A stretch of 21,683 nt of DNA from Acetobacteraceae bacterium (GCA_003506895.1 DNXO01000028.1:9091-30773), one strand, 5' to 3'; positions 13,290 to 20,990 are shown, counted from the stretch's first letter. The notes: generated by a model not told the origin, from the sequence alone. Translations and numbers: made by a program.

Positions 13290-15784
13290 TCCGCCATCCC
13301 GTCCTGATCACCTTCGCGGTGCTATTGGCCCTGACCGTGATCTGGTACCTGATGGGTGCCCCGATCGGCCTGATCACTCAGATTGCCATCTATACACTGT
13401 ATGGCGCCGGCGTATGCACCCTCGTCAGCTACACGGGGCTGGTGCCGTTCGGTGCCTCTGTTTTCTTTGGCTGTGCCAGCTATGCCGTCGCCTTCGTCAT
13501 GCTGCGCGGCGCGCCCAACGAGATCATCGCACTGCTGTTCTGCGTCGCTTTCTCCATTGTCCTGGCCGCGATCATCGCATCGATCATCCTGCGCCGCCGA
13601 GGCTTGTATTTTTCCCTGCTGACCCTGGCATTTTCCCAGATCGCGTTCGAGATCGCGTACAAATGGACCGACGTTACCGGGGGTGAGAACGGCGTGCAGG
13701 GCCTTCCCCGTCAGTTGTTCACCAGCGCCTGGTCATTCCACGCCTTCACCGTGGTCACCGTCTGCCTCGGCATGGGCTTGCTCTGGCGCGTTGTCCACTC
13801 GCCTTTCGGCCGCTCGTTGCAGGCGTTGCGGGACAACGAGCAACGTACGCAAAGCCTTGGCTACAACACATTCCAACTAAAATTCGTGTCCTTCGTGATC
13901 ATGGGCGCGGTCGTCGGTTACGCTGGCGGCCTGATCGCGTTGATGCTGCAAGGCGCCTACGCCGATAACCTGAGTTGGCAGCACGCCGGCGATTCCTTGC
14001 TGATGGCAGTGCTGGGCGGCGTCCACCACTTTCTCGGCCCACTGTGGGGCGCCATTGCCTTCATTCTGCTCGAGGACCGCCTGTCGGCCATCACCGAAAG
14101 CTGGTGGCTGATCTTCGCCCCGATCGTGATCCTGTTCGCCCTCGCCTCGCCCGAGGGCATGCAGGGCCTGCTCTTCCGCCTGCTGGGGCGGCAGGGCTGG
14201 ACCCTGACCCGCAAACAAATTCCGCCCCGCCCCGCAACGATTCAGCCATATCGGACCGCCGGCGCCAAACTGGACCCCGCCCGCCCGATCCTGACCGTCA
14301 CGGGCTTGAACAAGCGCTTTGGTTCGCTGGTGGTCGCGACAGACCTAAACCTCCAGGTCTATCCCTACAAGCTGCACAGCTTCATCGGCCCGAACGGCGC
14401 CGGCAAAACAACATTCTTCAACATGCTGACCGGAATCCTGAAACCGAACTCCGGCATCGTCATGTTCGACGGCCATGACATCACTAACTTGCCGGTCTAC
14501 CAGCGTATCCGCCTCGGTCTGTCGCGCTCCTTCCAGATACTGAGTGTCTTCCCAAACCTGACCGCATTCGAGAATGTGCGCGTTGCCGTACAGGCGCAAG
14601 ACAAGCGGGCCTGGGGACTGTGGCGTGATGCCTATGACTATGATGACCTGAACGCCCGAACCTGGTCGCTGCTCGCGGCGGTCGGTCTGGAAGACCGCGC
14701 CGCCGAACCGTGCGCAAACCTCGGCCACGGTCAACGGCGCTTGTTGGAGATCGCGATCTCCCTCGCCACGGACGCCAAGCTGCTGCTGCTCGATGAGCCC
14801 CTCGCCGGTTTGGCGGAGGCCGATCGGCAAGTCGTCGGTGCGCTGATCCGCAAGCTTGCCGACTCCCATGCCGTGCTGCTGATCGAGCACGATATCGATC
14901 GCGTGCTGGCATTGTCGGATCGCATCACCGTTTTGCATCAAGGCCGCCTGATCGCCGATGGCAATCCCGCCGAGGTCGGAAGTAACCCGGACGTCGTCGC
15001 GGCTTATCTCGGTGCCGAACGAATTATCCCGCCGGCCGCCCCCACGGACGCCGATCGTGCCGCGCACGCCGCCAGCAAGCCGATCCTGGTCATCGATAAA
15101 TTGCGCGCCGGCTATGCGGGCAGCGTCGTGCTGGAGGACCTTTCCCTGGTCGTTCACGAAGGCGAGGCGGTCGCCCTGCTTGGGCGCAATGGTGTTGGCA
15201 AGACGACGACGTTGCGTGCGATCACCGGGACCGTGCGGTCCAGCGGCGGCCAGATCACCTTGGACGGCGGCGCGATCACCAATGCCAAGCCGTACGAGAT
15301 CAACCAGAAAGGCATCTCACTCGTGCCCGAGGGCAGGCGCCTGTTCCCTAATCTGACCGTGCTGGATAACCTGCGTCTGGCGATGCGGGCCGGCGGGGCC
15401 TCGTTGGATGACGTCTATGCATTGTTCCCGAAGCTGAAGATCCTGCAAAAGTCCAAGGCCGAGAGCCTGTCCGGCGGCGAGCGTCAGATGCTTGCGATCG
15501 CACGGGCGCTGATGGTCCCGGCCACGCTGATCCTGCTGGATGAACCGTTCGAAGGCCTGGCACCCGCTATCGTCAAGGAGGTCATGGACGCGCTCGCCCA
15601 GCTTCGCGGCCGCGTCGCGATGGTTATCGTGGAGCACCACGCCGAAACCGTGCTGCCGCTGGTTGATCGGGCTTATGTGCTGGTGAATGGACAGGTTGCC
15701 TTCGAAGGCACTGCGAAAGCCTTAGAAGAGCATCCGGAGTTGCAGGCGCGATTACTGGGCGTGGTGCAGAAGGAGGCGGCGTAA
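13286..15784 (+). CDS. LivM-LivG-LivF triple fusion: ABC permease with two ATPase domains
   Basis: This is an 832-residue fusion of three normally separate transporter subunits, with no stop or frameshift between them. I chose the ATG at 13286, overlapping the livH stop, over the upstream TTG at 13271. Residues 1-300 are a LivM permease (IYTLYGAGVCTLVSYTGLVPFG, then TGGENGVQGLPR and SPFGRSLQALRDNEQRTQSLGYN). Residues 333-580 are a LivG ATPase: Walker A GPNGAGKTT at 368, signature LGHGQ at 479-483, Walker B LLLLDEP (Asp503, Glu504) and switch His in LLIEHD. Residues 598-832 are a LivF ATPase: Walker A GRNGVGKTT at 633, LSGGE at 728-732, LILLDEP (Asp752, Glu753) and IVEHH. The linkers are about 30 and 15-20 residues. 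All ATPase motifs look functional; LGHGQ is a normal LivG-like variant. Confidence 0.96.
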   Translation: MIRHPVLITFAVLLALTVIWYLMGAPIGLITQIAIYTLYGAGVCTLVSYTGLVPFGASVFFGCASYAVAFVMLRGAPNEIIALLFCVAFSIVLAAIIASIILRRRGLYFSLLTLAFSQIAFEIAYKWTDVTGGENGVQGLPRQLFTSAWSFHAFTVVTVCLGMGLLWRVVHSPFGRSLQALRDNEQRTQSLGYNTFQLKFVSFVIMGAVVGYAGGLIALMLQGAYADNLSWQHAGDSLLMAVLGGVHHFLGPLWGAIAFILLEDRLSAITESWWLIFAPIVILFALASPEGMQGLLFRLLGRQGWTLTRKQIPPRPATIQPYRTAGAKLDPARPILTVTGLNKRFGSLVVATDLNLQVYPYKLHSFIGPNGAGKTTFFNMLTGILKPNSGIVMFDGHDITNLPVYQRIRLGLSRSFQILSVFPNLTAFENVRVAVQAQDKRAWGLWRDAYDYDDLNARTWSLLAAVGLEDRAAEPCANLGHGQRRLLEIAISLATDAKLLLLDEPLAGLAEADRQVVGALIRKLADSHAVLLIEHDIDRVLALSDRITVLHQGRLIADGNPAEVGSNPDVVAAYLGAERIIPPAAPTDADRAAHAASKPILVIDKLRAGYAGSVVLEDLSLVVHEGEAVALLGRNGVGKTTTLRAITGTVRSSGGQITLDGGAITNAKPYEINQKGISLVPEGRRLFPNLTVLDNLRLAMRAGGASLDDVYALFPKLKILQKSKAESLSGGERQMLAIARALMVPATLILLDEPFEGLAPAIVKEVMDALAQLRGRVAMVIVEHHAETVLPLVDRAYVLVNGQVAFEGTAKALEEHPELQARLLGVVQKEAA

Positions 15785-16119
15785 CCCCGGTTACCCGCGA
15801 ACCCATGGGGTCTGTCCGCTCGGGATGGACGACAGGGACGCGTCAGATGCGCTCGGCGACGTGGCCGCGGGCCCTCGCGCGAGCCAACCGCTGCCGATGT
15901 TTTTAGCGCGCGCGACCGGGGCCGGCCGCACCCGTTCACGTGCACCATCGCCCTGCTCACTCACCGCGATCGAAAAATTTCATACTCCGGCGAACTTCAA
16001 TTGAATCCGCATTTGGTCTAGCGTGCCTCCTGTGGGGAAGCAGACTGACCCGTGGGCGCTACCGGCGTTGCGGCGGTCTGTTTTCGACTCATCGTCCCGG
16101 AAGCTGAAAGGAACGCGTC
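15785..16119. other. 335-bp intergenic region between the transporter and rubrerythrin genes
   Basis: No convincing gene or intrinsic terminator is visible. It holds a 10-bp palindrome CTCGCGCGAG near 15875-15885 and another, TTCAATTGAA, at 15996-16005. The latter sits about 115 bp upstream of the rubrerythrin start and may be a regulator site. I could not place a confident -35/-10 pair. The rubrerythrin promoter must lie here because the preceding operon ends at 15784. Confidence 0.4.
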
Positions 16120-16542
16120 ATGGCTGCACTCAAGGGTAGCAAGACCGAAGACAATCTGAAGGCGGCATTTGCCGGCGAATCTCAGGCGAACCGCCGTTAT
16201 CTCTATTTCGCACAAAAGGCCGACGTGGAAGGCCATAACGACGTCGCCGCCGTGTTCCGCTCCACCGCGGAAGGTGAGACGGGTCATGCCCATGGCCACC
16301 TGGAATACCTGGAAGAGTCCGGCGATCCGGCCACCGGCCTGCCGATCGGCCCGACCGACAAGAACCTCGCGGCCGCCGTTGCCGGTGAAACGCACGAGTA
16401 CACCGATATGTACCCGGGCATGGCGCGCACCGCTCGCGAGGAAGGCTTCGACGAGATCGCCGATTGGTTTGAGACCTTGGCGAAGGCCGAGCGTTCGCAT
16501 GCTGGCCGGTTCCAGAAGGCCCTGAACGAACTCGTGGCCTGA
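16120..16542 (+). CDS. Rubrerythrin family protein, diiron domain only
   Basis: This 140-residue ferritin-like diiron protein is expected to reduce hydrogen peroxide in the cytoplasm. The two halves of the four-helix bundle carry the diiron ligands: Glu20 (FAGESQANRRY), Glu53 and His56 (EGETGHAHGH), Glu90 and Glu93 (AGETHEYTDMYP), and Glu124 and His127 (KAERSHAGRF). The C-terminal rubredoxin domain with its Cys4 iron site, present in classical rubrerythrins of about 190 residues, is missing. An external electron donor is therefore required. The Fe-S protein encoded 65 bp downstream is the obvious candidate. The start is the ATG at 16120 behind GAAAGGAA. Confidence 0.94.
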   Translation: MAALKGSKTEDNLKAAFAGESQANRRYLYFAQKADVEGHNDVAAVFRSTAEGETGHAHGHLEYLEESGDPATGLPIGPTDKNLAAAVAGETHEYTDMYPGMARTAREEGFDEIADWFETLAKAERSHAGRFQKALNELVA

Positions 16543-16548
16543 TTGAAA

Positions 16549-16578
16549 AATCCTCTTCCCGGCAACGGGGAGGGGATT
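16549..16578 (+). promoter_or_regulatory. 13-bp GNRA-capped hairpin between rubrerythrin and Fe-S protein genes
   Basis: Arms 16549-16561 and 16566-16578 pair over 13 positions (11 Watson-Crick, two G-U) around the tetraloop GCAA. It starts six bases after the rubrerythrin stop. On the transcribed plus strand no T-run follows, so it more likely protects the rubrerythrin mRNA or tunes downstream expression than terminates it. Confidence 0.65.
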
Positions 16579-16607
16579 CCCATCAGAACAAGACGGAAGA
16601 ACGCCGC

Positions 16608-17948
16608 ATGAGAGAAGGCAGCCTCGACGCGCCGACGCGTCACCCGATCGCTTGGCAGGATCCGGCCTTCACCGATCCAGCGGCTGTCGAGAAAGAGCTG
16701 GAGCGGGTTTTCGATATCTGCCACGGTTGCCGCCGCTGCTTTAATCTGTGTGACTCTTTTCCTCGCCTGTTCGACCTGGTCGATGAATCGCCGACGCAGG
16801 AACTCGACGACGTTGACCCGAAGAACTTCAAGTCGGTCGTCGATGCCTGCACGCTGTGCGACATGTGCTTTTTGGCGAAATGTCCATACGTCCCGCCGCA
16901 CGAATTCAACCTGGATTTCCCCCATCTGATGCTGCGTTACCGCGCCATGGAGGAGAAGCAGGGCAAGGTCGCTTTCGTCGACAAGCAACTGGCCGCCACG
17001 GATCGCAACGGCGTGCTGGCCGGCATGGTTTCCAGCGTCGCCAACTGGGCGACCAGCCGCGACAATAAGACAGTCGGGCCGGTTCTGCGGTCTGCAGCCG
17101 GCCTGGACCCCAACGCGGAACTGCCCAAATATTCTGGCCAGTCGCTGGTCAACCTGTCGGCCGCGGCGCCGGTTCTGAACCGCGAAGCCCCTGCCTTCGG
17201 CCGCAAGGCCGTGCTGTACGCCACCTGCTTCGGTAACTACAACAGCCCTGACGTCGGCATGGATACCCGCGCGGTCCTCGCCCGCAACGGCGTGGAAACC
17301 GAGGTTGTGTATCCGAAATGCTGCGGCATGCCGCTGCTTGAACAGGGCCGTATCGCCGACGTCGCCGCCAATGCCAAGGACGTTGCTGTGGCGATGAAGG
17401 AATGGATCGCCAAGGGTTACGACATCATCGCCCTGGTCCCGTCCTGTGCACTGATGCTGAAGTTCGAGTGGCCGCTGATCTTGCCCGACGACCCGGATCT
17501 AAAGGCGCTCTCGAAATCCACCTTCGATATCAGCGAATACATCGTCGATATCGCCAAAAAGGAAGGCATTGCTCCCGGCCTGACTCCGACGCCGGCTACG
17601 ATGACCGTTCATATGGCCTGCCACGCCCGTGCGCAGAACATGGGCCAGAAGGCCGCCGAAATGCTGCGCCTGGTGCCCGAAGCCACCGTCAAGGTGATCG
17701 AGCGGTGCTCCGGTCACGGCGGGTCCTGGGGTTTCAAGAAGGAATTCTTTGAGGTCGGCATGAAAGTCGGCCGCCCGGTCGCGCGTCAGGCGGCACAGAA
17801 CGGTGCCGGTTTCGTGATGTCGGAATGCCCGTTGGCGGGTGTTCATATCCAACAGGGTATCGAGCGCATTGGCGGCGACGGTCCGAAGCCCACATTGGTG
17901 ACACACCCCATTCAAATTCTGGCGCGCGCCTATGAAGGCGCCGTCTAA
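16608..17948 (+). CDS. Two-cluster Fe-S oxidoreductase with CCG domains (GlpC/HdrD-like)
   Basis: This 446-residue soluble iron-sulfur protein resembles the C subunit of anaerobic glycerol-3-phosphate dehydrogenase and heterodisulfide reductase HdrD. Two [4Fe-4S] motifs lie near the N-terminus: Cys38, 41, 44, 48 (CHGCRRCFNLC) and Cys81, 84, 87, 92 (CTLCDMCFLAKCP). The C-terminal half has two CCG-like repeats. The first has YATCFGNY and YPKCCGMPLLEQG; the second has HMACHARAQNMG and ERCSGHGGSWG, where CSGHGG replaces the canonical CCG. No transmembrane segment is seen. Clustered with rubrerythrin and DUF3501, it probably passes electrons to rubrerythrin, not to glycerol phosphate metabolism (glpA/glpB are absent). 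It is followed 16 bp later by the DUF3501 gene. Confidence 0.9.
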   Translation: MREGSLDAPTRHPIAWQDPAFTDPAAVEKELERVFDICHGCRRCFNLCDSFPRLFDLVDESPTQELDDVDPKNFKSVVDACTLCDMCFLAKCPYVPPHEFNLDFPHLMLRYRAMEEKQGKVAFVDKQLAATDRNGVLAGMVSSVANWATSRDNKTVGPVLRSAAGLDPNAELPKYSGQSLVNLSAAAPVLNREAPAFGRKAVLYATCFGNYNSPDVGMDTRAVLARNGVETEVVYPKCCGMPLLEQGRIADVAANAKDVAVAMKEWIAKGYDIIALVPSCALMLKFEWPLILPDDPDLKALSKSTFDISEYIVDIAKKEGIAPGLTPTPATMTVHMACHARAQNMGQKAAEMLRLVPEATVKVIERCSGHGGSWGFKKEFFEVGMKVGRPVARQAAQNGAGFVMSECPLAGVHIQQGIERIGGDGPKPTLVTHPIQILARAYEGAV

Positions 17949-17964
17949 ACCCACCGAGGTTGCC

Positions 17965-18552
17965 ATGGCCAAGCGATTTCTGACCGAAGCCGACATCATC
18001 CCCACCGGCGAGTACGCCAAGGATCGCAAGGAGTTGCGCAAGAAGGTCTCGGCGAAGAAGCAGAACCGCAGGGTCGCCATCGGTCCGCACATCACCTTCT
18101 ACTTCGAGTGCTACGAGACCATGTGGCTGCAGGTGCAGGAGATGGTGTACATCGAAAAGGGCGGCGCCGAACAAATACCGGGCGAGCTTGAGGCCTATAA
18201 CCCGCTGATCCCGAACGGATCCGAACTGATCGCCACATTCATGGTGGAGATCGACGACCCGATCCACCGCAAGCGCGTGCTCGACGGCCTGGGCGGCATC
18301 GAGGAAACCGCGTTCCTGCGCGTTGGCGGCGAAACGATCGTCGGACAGCCCGAAGCGGACGCCGACCGCACCTCCGCCGAGGGCAAGGCATCGTCGGTCC
18401 AATTCGTTCACTTCCCCTTTACCGTCGATCAGATCGCGGCGTTTTCCCCACCGAACGCCGAGGTCGTGCTGGGCTTCAACCATCAGAACTACCGGCACAT
18501 GGCGGTCATGAGCGAAGCCGTCCGCGCGGAATTGACGACCGACTTCGGGTAG
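17965..18552 (+). CDS. DUF3501 family protein
   Basis: This 195-residue protein belongs to DUF3501, which has no assigned biochemistry but commonly sits beside rubrerythrin and a CCG Fe-S protein. I chose the ATG at 17965 (MAKRFLTEADIIPTGEYAKDR) with GAGG five bases upstream; an earlier ATG at 17932 overlaps the end of the Fe-S gene. The recognisable family core is RKELRKKVSAKKQNRRVAIGP, then ITFYFECYETMWLQVQEMVYIEKGG and PNGSELIATFMVEIDDP, with a C-terminal QFVHFPFTVDQIAAF and VVLGFNHQNYRHM. It has no signal peptide or cysteine motif. The conserved histidines and acidic residues could bind a metal, but this is speculation. Confidence 0.88.
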   Translation: MAKRFLTEADIIPTGEYAKDRKELRKKVSAKKQNRRVAIGPHITFYFECYETMWLQVQEMVYIEKGGAEQIPGELEAYNPLIPNGSELIATFMVEIDDPIHRKRVLDGLGGIEETAFLRVGGETIVGQPEADADRTSAEGKASSVQFVHFPFTVDQIAAFSPPNAEVVLGFNHQNYRHMAVMSEAVRAELTTDFG

Positions 18553-18560
18553 CAGAACCT

Positions 18561-18589
18561 GAGGTGGTCCAAGAGAAGGAAACCGCCTC
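18561..18589 (+). promoter_or_regulatory. Hairpin abutting the thiolase start codon with the SD in its loop
   Basis: GAGGTGGT (18561-18568) pairs with ACCGCCTC (18582-18589), one G-U pair included. The stem ends directly before the ATG at 18590, and its 13-base loop contains the ribosome-binding sequence AGAAGGA. It may tune translation of the thiolase-like gene. Inferred from pairing only. Confidence 0.35.
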
Positions 18590-19735
18590 ATGTCGCTTCA
18601 CGAAGCAGGCGCCATTACCGGCATCGGTGAGACCAAATACCTGCGTGGCACAGACCGCACAGCGCTGTCTTTCCAGCTCGAAGCCTCACTGAATGCAATT
18701 CGTGACGCAGGTCTCAAACCGTCGGACATCGACGGCTTGATTCCCTATGGACACGGCGCCGTCGCCGAAGATTTCATCACCAATTTCGGCATCAACGATC
18801 TGCGTTTTTCCGCCACAACCCCGATGGGGGGCGCCTCTGCCGTCGCCGCCATTCAGTGTGCTCTCGCCGTCATCCATGCCGGCATCTGCAAGCATGTGCT
18901 GATCTCCCTCGGCCGCACCGGCTATTCCGGCGGCCGCATCGGCACCCGCGTCCAGCAAATGCCACAGTTCAAAGTCATCGGTGAGTTCGAAATGCCGCTC
19001 GGCGCGATCGCCCCGGCCCAGCTTTATGCGCCGATGGCGCGACGGCACATGGAACTCTACGGCACCACCTCTCGCCAACTTGCGGAAATCGCAGTGACCA
19101 CCCGCTACCACGCCTCCCTTCAAGCCAACGCCACGATGAAGAGCCCGATCACGATCGAGGACCACCAATCCTCTCGCATGATCTCCGATCCGCTGCGCCT
19201 GCTGGACTGCTCGTTGGAAAGCGACGGCGGCGCCGCGGTCGTCATCAGCGCACCCGACCGCGCGCGCGATCTTGCCAAAAGGCCGATCATGGTAATGGGC
19301 TTGGCCGAGGGCCATCCCGACTCTCCGTCCGCCATCACCCAACGTCCCGACCTGACCACGCTCGGCCTGGCCAAAGCCGCCCCGAAGGCGTTTGCGATGG
19401 CCGGCATCACCCAAGCCGATATCGATGTCGCCGAGGTCTATGACTGCTTCACCTACATCGTGATGTGCCAGCTTGAAGATCTTGGATTCTGCAAGAAGGG
19501 TGAGGGCGGCGCTTTCGTGCAGGATGGTGCCTTGGGGCTGAACGGACGCCTGCCGGTCAACACCCATGGCGGTTTGCTGTCCCAGGCCCATATGGCCGGC
19601 ATGAACCACATCGTCGAACTTGCCCGGCAACTGCGAGGTGACGCAGACGCCCAGGTCCCGGATGCCGAGATCGGCCTCGTCACCGGTTATGGCGACATGG
19701 GCGACGGCGCCCTGGCCATCATGCGGAGGGCTTGA
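18590..19735 (+). CDS. Thiolase-fold protein (SCP-x/lipid-transfer type) lacking the nucleophilic Cys
   Basis: This 381-residue protein belongs to the thiolase superfamily, non-classical branch. It has EAGAITGIGETKYLRGTDRTAL at the N-terminus, DIDGLIPYGHG, VAEVYDCFTYIVMCQLEDLGFC and the C-terminal NTHGGLLSQAHMAG (conserved catalytic His). The region where true thiolases carry the acyl-accepting Cys reads TTPMGGASAVAAIQCA, with Gly-Gly-Ala in place of it, so ordinary claisen thiolysis is unlikely. Such proteins pair with a Zn-ribbon/OB-fold (DUF35) subunit and, in steroid side-chain catabolism (Ltp2-ChsH2), act as retro-aldolases. The partner gene is 3 bp downstream. The substrate is unknown; calling it acetyl-CoA acetyltransferase would be misleading. 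Confidence 0.9.
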   Translation: MSLHEAGAITGIGETKYLRGTDRTALSFQLEASLNAIRDAGLKPSDIDGLIPYGHGAVAEDFITNFGINDLRFSATTPMGGASAVAAIQCALAVIHAGICKHVLISLGRTGYSGGRIGTRVQQMPQFKVIGEFEMPLGAIAPAQLYAPMARRHMELYGTTSRQLAEIAVTTRYHASLQANATMKSPITIEDHQSSRMISDPLRLLDCSLESDGGAAVVISAPDRARDLAKRPIMVMGLAEGHPDSPSAITQRPDLTTLGLAKAAPKAFAMAGITQADIDVAEVYDCFTYIVMCQLEDLGFCKKGEGGAFVQDGALGLNGRLPVNTHGGLLSQAHMAGMNHIVELARQLRGDADAQVPDAEIGLVTGYGDMGDGALAIMRRA

Positions 19736-19738
19736 GAT

Positions 19739-20146
19739 ATGGACGGCTACGATAAACTGGTCCCGACCCCGACGCCTGAAACCCAACCCTACTGGGATGG
19801 TCTGCGCGAAGGACGCCTGCGCCTGCAGCGCTGCGCCGACTGCGGCAAGGTTCGGCATTACCCGCGCCCGGTCTGCGACGCTTGCTGGTCGATGAATATG
19901 GAGTGGATGGATGCGGCGGGGCAGGGTACGGTCCACAGCTGGACGATCACCCACTACGCCTTCCATCCTGGCTTCAAGGGCGACCTGCCCTACATCCTTC
20001 TCACCGTCGATCTACCGGAAGGCGTACGCATGAACGCCCGGGCCCGCGGAATCGCGGCATCCGAGTTACACATCGGGCTCCAGGTGAAAGTCGCGTTCGA
20101 TCCGGTTAAGGACGACCTGACCTTGCCGGTGTTCGAGGCCGCATGA
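19739..20146 (+). CDS. Zn-ribbon/OB-fold (DUF35) partner of the thiolase-like protein
   Basis: This 135-residue protein has an N-terminal rubredoxin-like zinc ribbon (Cys32, Cys35, Cys46, Cys49 in QRCADCGKVRHYPRPVCDACW). An OB-fold follows (GTVHSWTITHYAFHPGFKGDLPYILLTVDL), ending in VKVAFDPVKDDLTLPVFE. This layout is the OB_aCoA_assoc/DUF35 family that binds acyl-CoA and forms a heteromer with thiolase-like proteins. The ATG follows GGAGGG by eight bases, three bases after the upstream stop, so the two subunits are translationally coupled. No promoter is visible between them. It is not a transcription factor despite the zinc ribbon. The physiological substrate of the pair cannot be told from this window. 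Confidence 0.92.
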   Translation: MDGYDKLVPTPTPETQPYWDGLREGRLRLQRCADCGKVRHYPRPVCDACWSMNMEWMDAAGQGTVHSWTITHYAFHPGFKGDLPYILLTVDLPEGVRMNARARGIAASELHIGLQVKVAFDPVKDDLTLPVFEAA

Positions 20147-20213
20147 CCCAAATCAAAGCCGCGTTACCGGGATCGTGCTTTTAGCGGCGGAGTCAATCGG
20201 GTAGAGGACTGCC

Positions 20214-20990
20214 GTGGACACACGCCAAACAGTCGCGCCGCTTCGGCCGGTGAAGCTCTTTCATCGGTTTGCCAACCCGGGCCAGTTCTTGCGGCTGTCC
20301 GGCAAGGTGCTACCCTGGCTGTATGGCGCCGGAGTTCTGCTGACCGCTGTGGGTGTAATCTGGGGCCTGTTCTTCGCGCCAGACGACTGGCAGCAGGGCG
20401 ACACCGTAAAGATCATGTATGTCCATGTCCCATTCGCCTGGCTTGCTTCCGCCGGCTATGTCTCGTTGGCCATCTGCAGTGTCTTGTCGCTGGTCTGGCG
20501 ACACCCACTTGCCGACCTTGCGGCCGTGGAGTTGGGACCGGTTGGCGCCGCCTTCACCGCCGTGTGCCTTGCGACCGGCAGTCTTTGGGGTAAGCCCACC
20601 TGGGGTGCCTGGTGGGTTTGGGATGCCCGCCTGACGTCGGTCTTCGTGCTATTCCTGCTTTATCTCGGCCACATCGCGCTGGTTCGGGCGTTCGATGACC
20701 CCACGCGCGGCTATCGGGCCGGCGCGATCTTGGCGCTGGTTGGGGTGATCAACCTGCCGATCATCAAGTTTAGCGTCGACTGGTGGAACACATTGCATCA
20801 ACCCGCTTCCATTGGCCTGACCGGAGCACCGACGATTGCGGCCTCTCTGCTATGGCCGCTGTTGTTCACCACCCTGGGTTTTACCCTGTTGTTCGCCGCG
20901 ATCACGATCGCCCGAACCCGGGCGGGCGTGATGGAACGGCGCATTCGCATGCTGTTGATGGCAAAGACGTCCGAGGCCAGCCAGTCATGA
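20214..20990 (+). CDS. ccmC: Haem exporter/handling protein CcmC
   Basis: This 258-residue inner-membrane protein of cytochrome c maturation system I presents haem to CcmE on the periplasmic side. It starts at GTG (20214) with GAGG upstream. Six hydrophobic segments are evident. The tryptophan-rich motif WGKPTWGAWWVWDARLTS and the two haem-ligand histidines are visible: His71 (YVHVPFAW) and His195 (WWNTLHQP). Downstream, ccmD starts within the last four bases (ATGA at 20987-20990). Upstream, the usual ccmA and ccmB are absent and an unrelated DUF35 gene precedes it with 67 bp between, so this sub-operon probably has its own promoter. Confidence 0.97.
   Translation: MDTRQTVAPLRPVKLFHRFANPGQFLRLSGKVLPWLYGAGVLLTAVGVIWGLFFAPDDWQQGDTVKIMYVHVPFAWLASAGYVSLAICSVLSLVWRHPLADLAAVELGPVGAAFTAVCLATGSLWGKPTWGAWWVWDARLTSVFVLFLLYLGHIALVRAFDDPTRGYRAGAILALVGVINLPIIKFSVDWWNTLHQPASIGLTGAPTIAASLLWPLLFTTLGFTLLFAAITIARTRAGVMERRIRMLLMAKTSEASQS

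Noticed and set aside
13286..15784. Suspicion that the LivM-LivG-LivF fusion is a sequencing error removing stop codons
   Set aside because: Both junctions are linkers with normal composition in one continuous frame, and all three domains are complete, so a real fusion is more likely. Raw reads would settle it.
16549..16578. Reading the hairpin as an intrinsic terminator of rubrerythrin
   Set aside because: On the transcribed plus strand the stem is followed by CCCATCAG, not T residues. Only the opposite strand has a T-run.
18686..19966. 426-codon minus-strand open frame
   Set aside because: Antisense to the thiolase-like gene and the start of its DUF35 partner; no family features.
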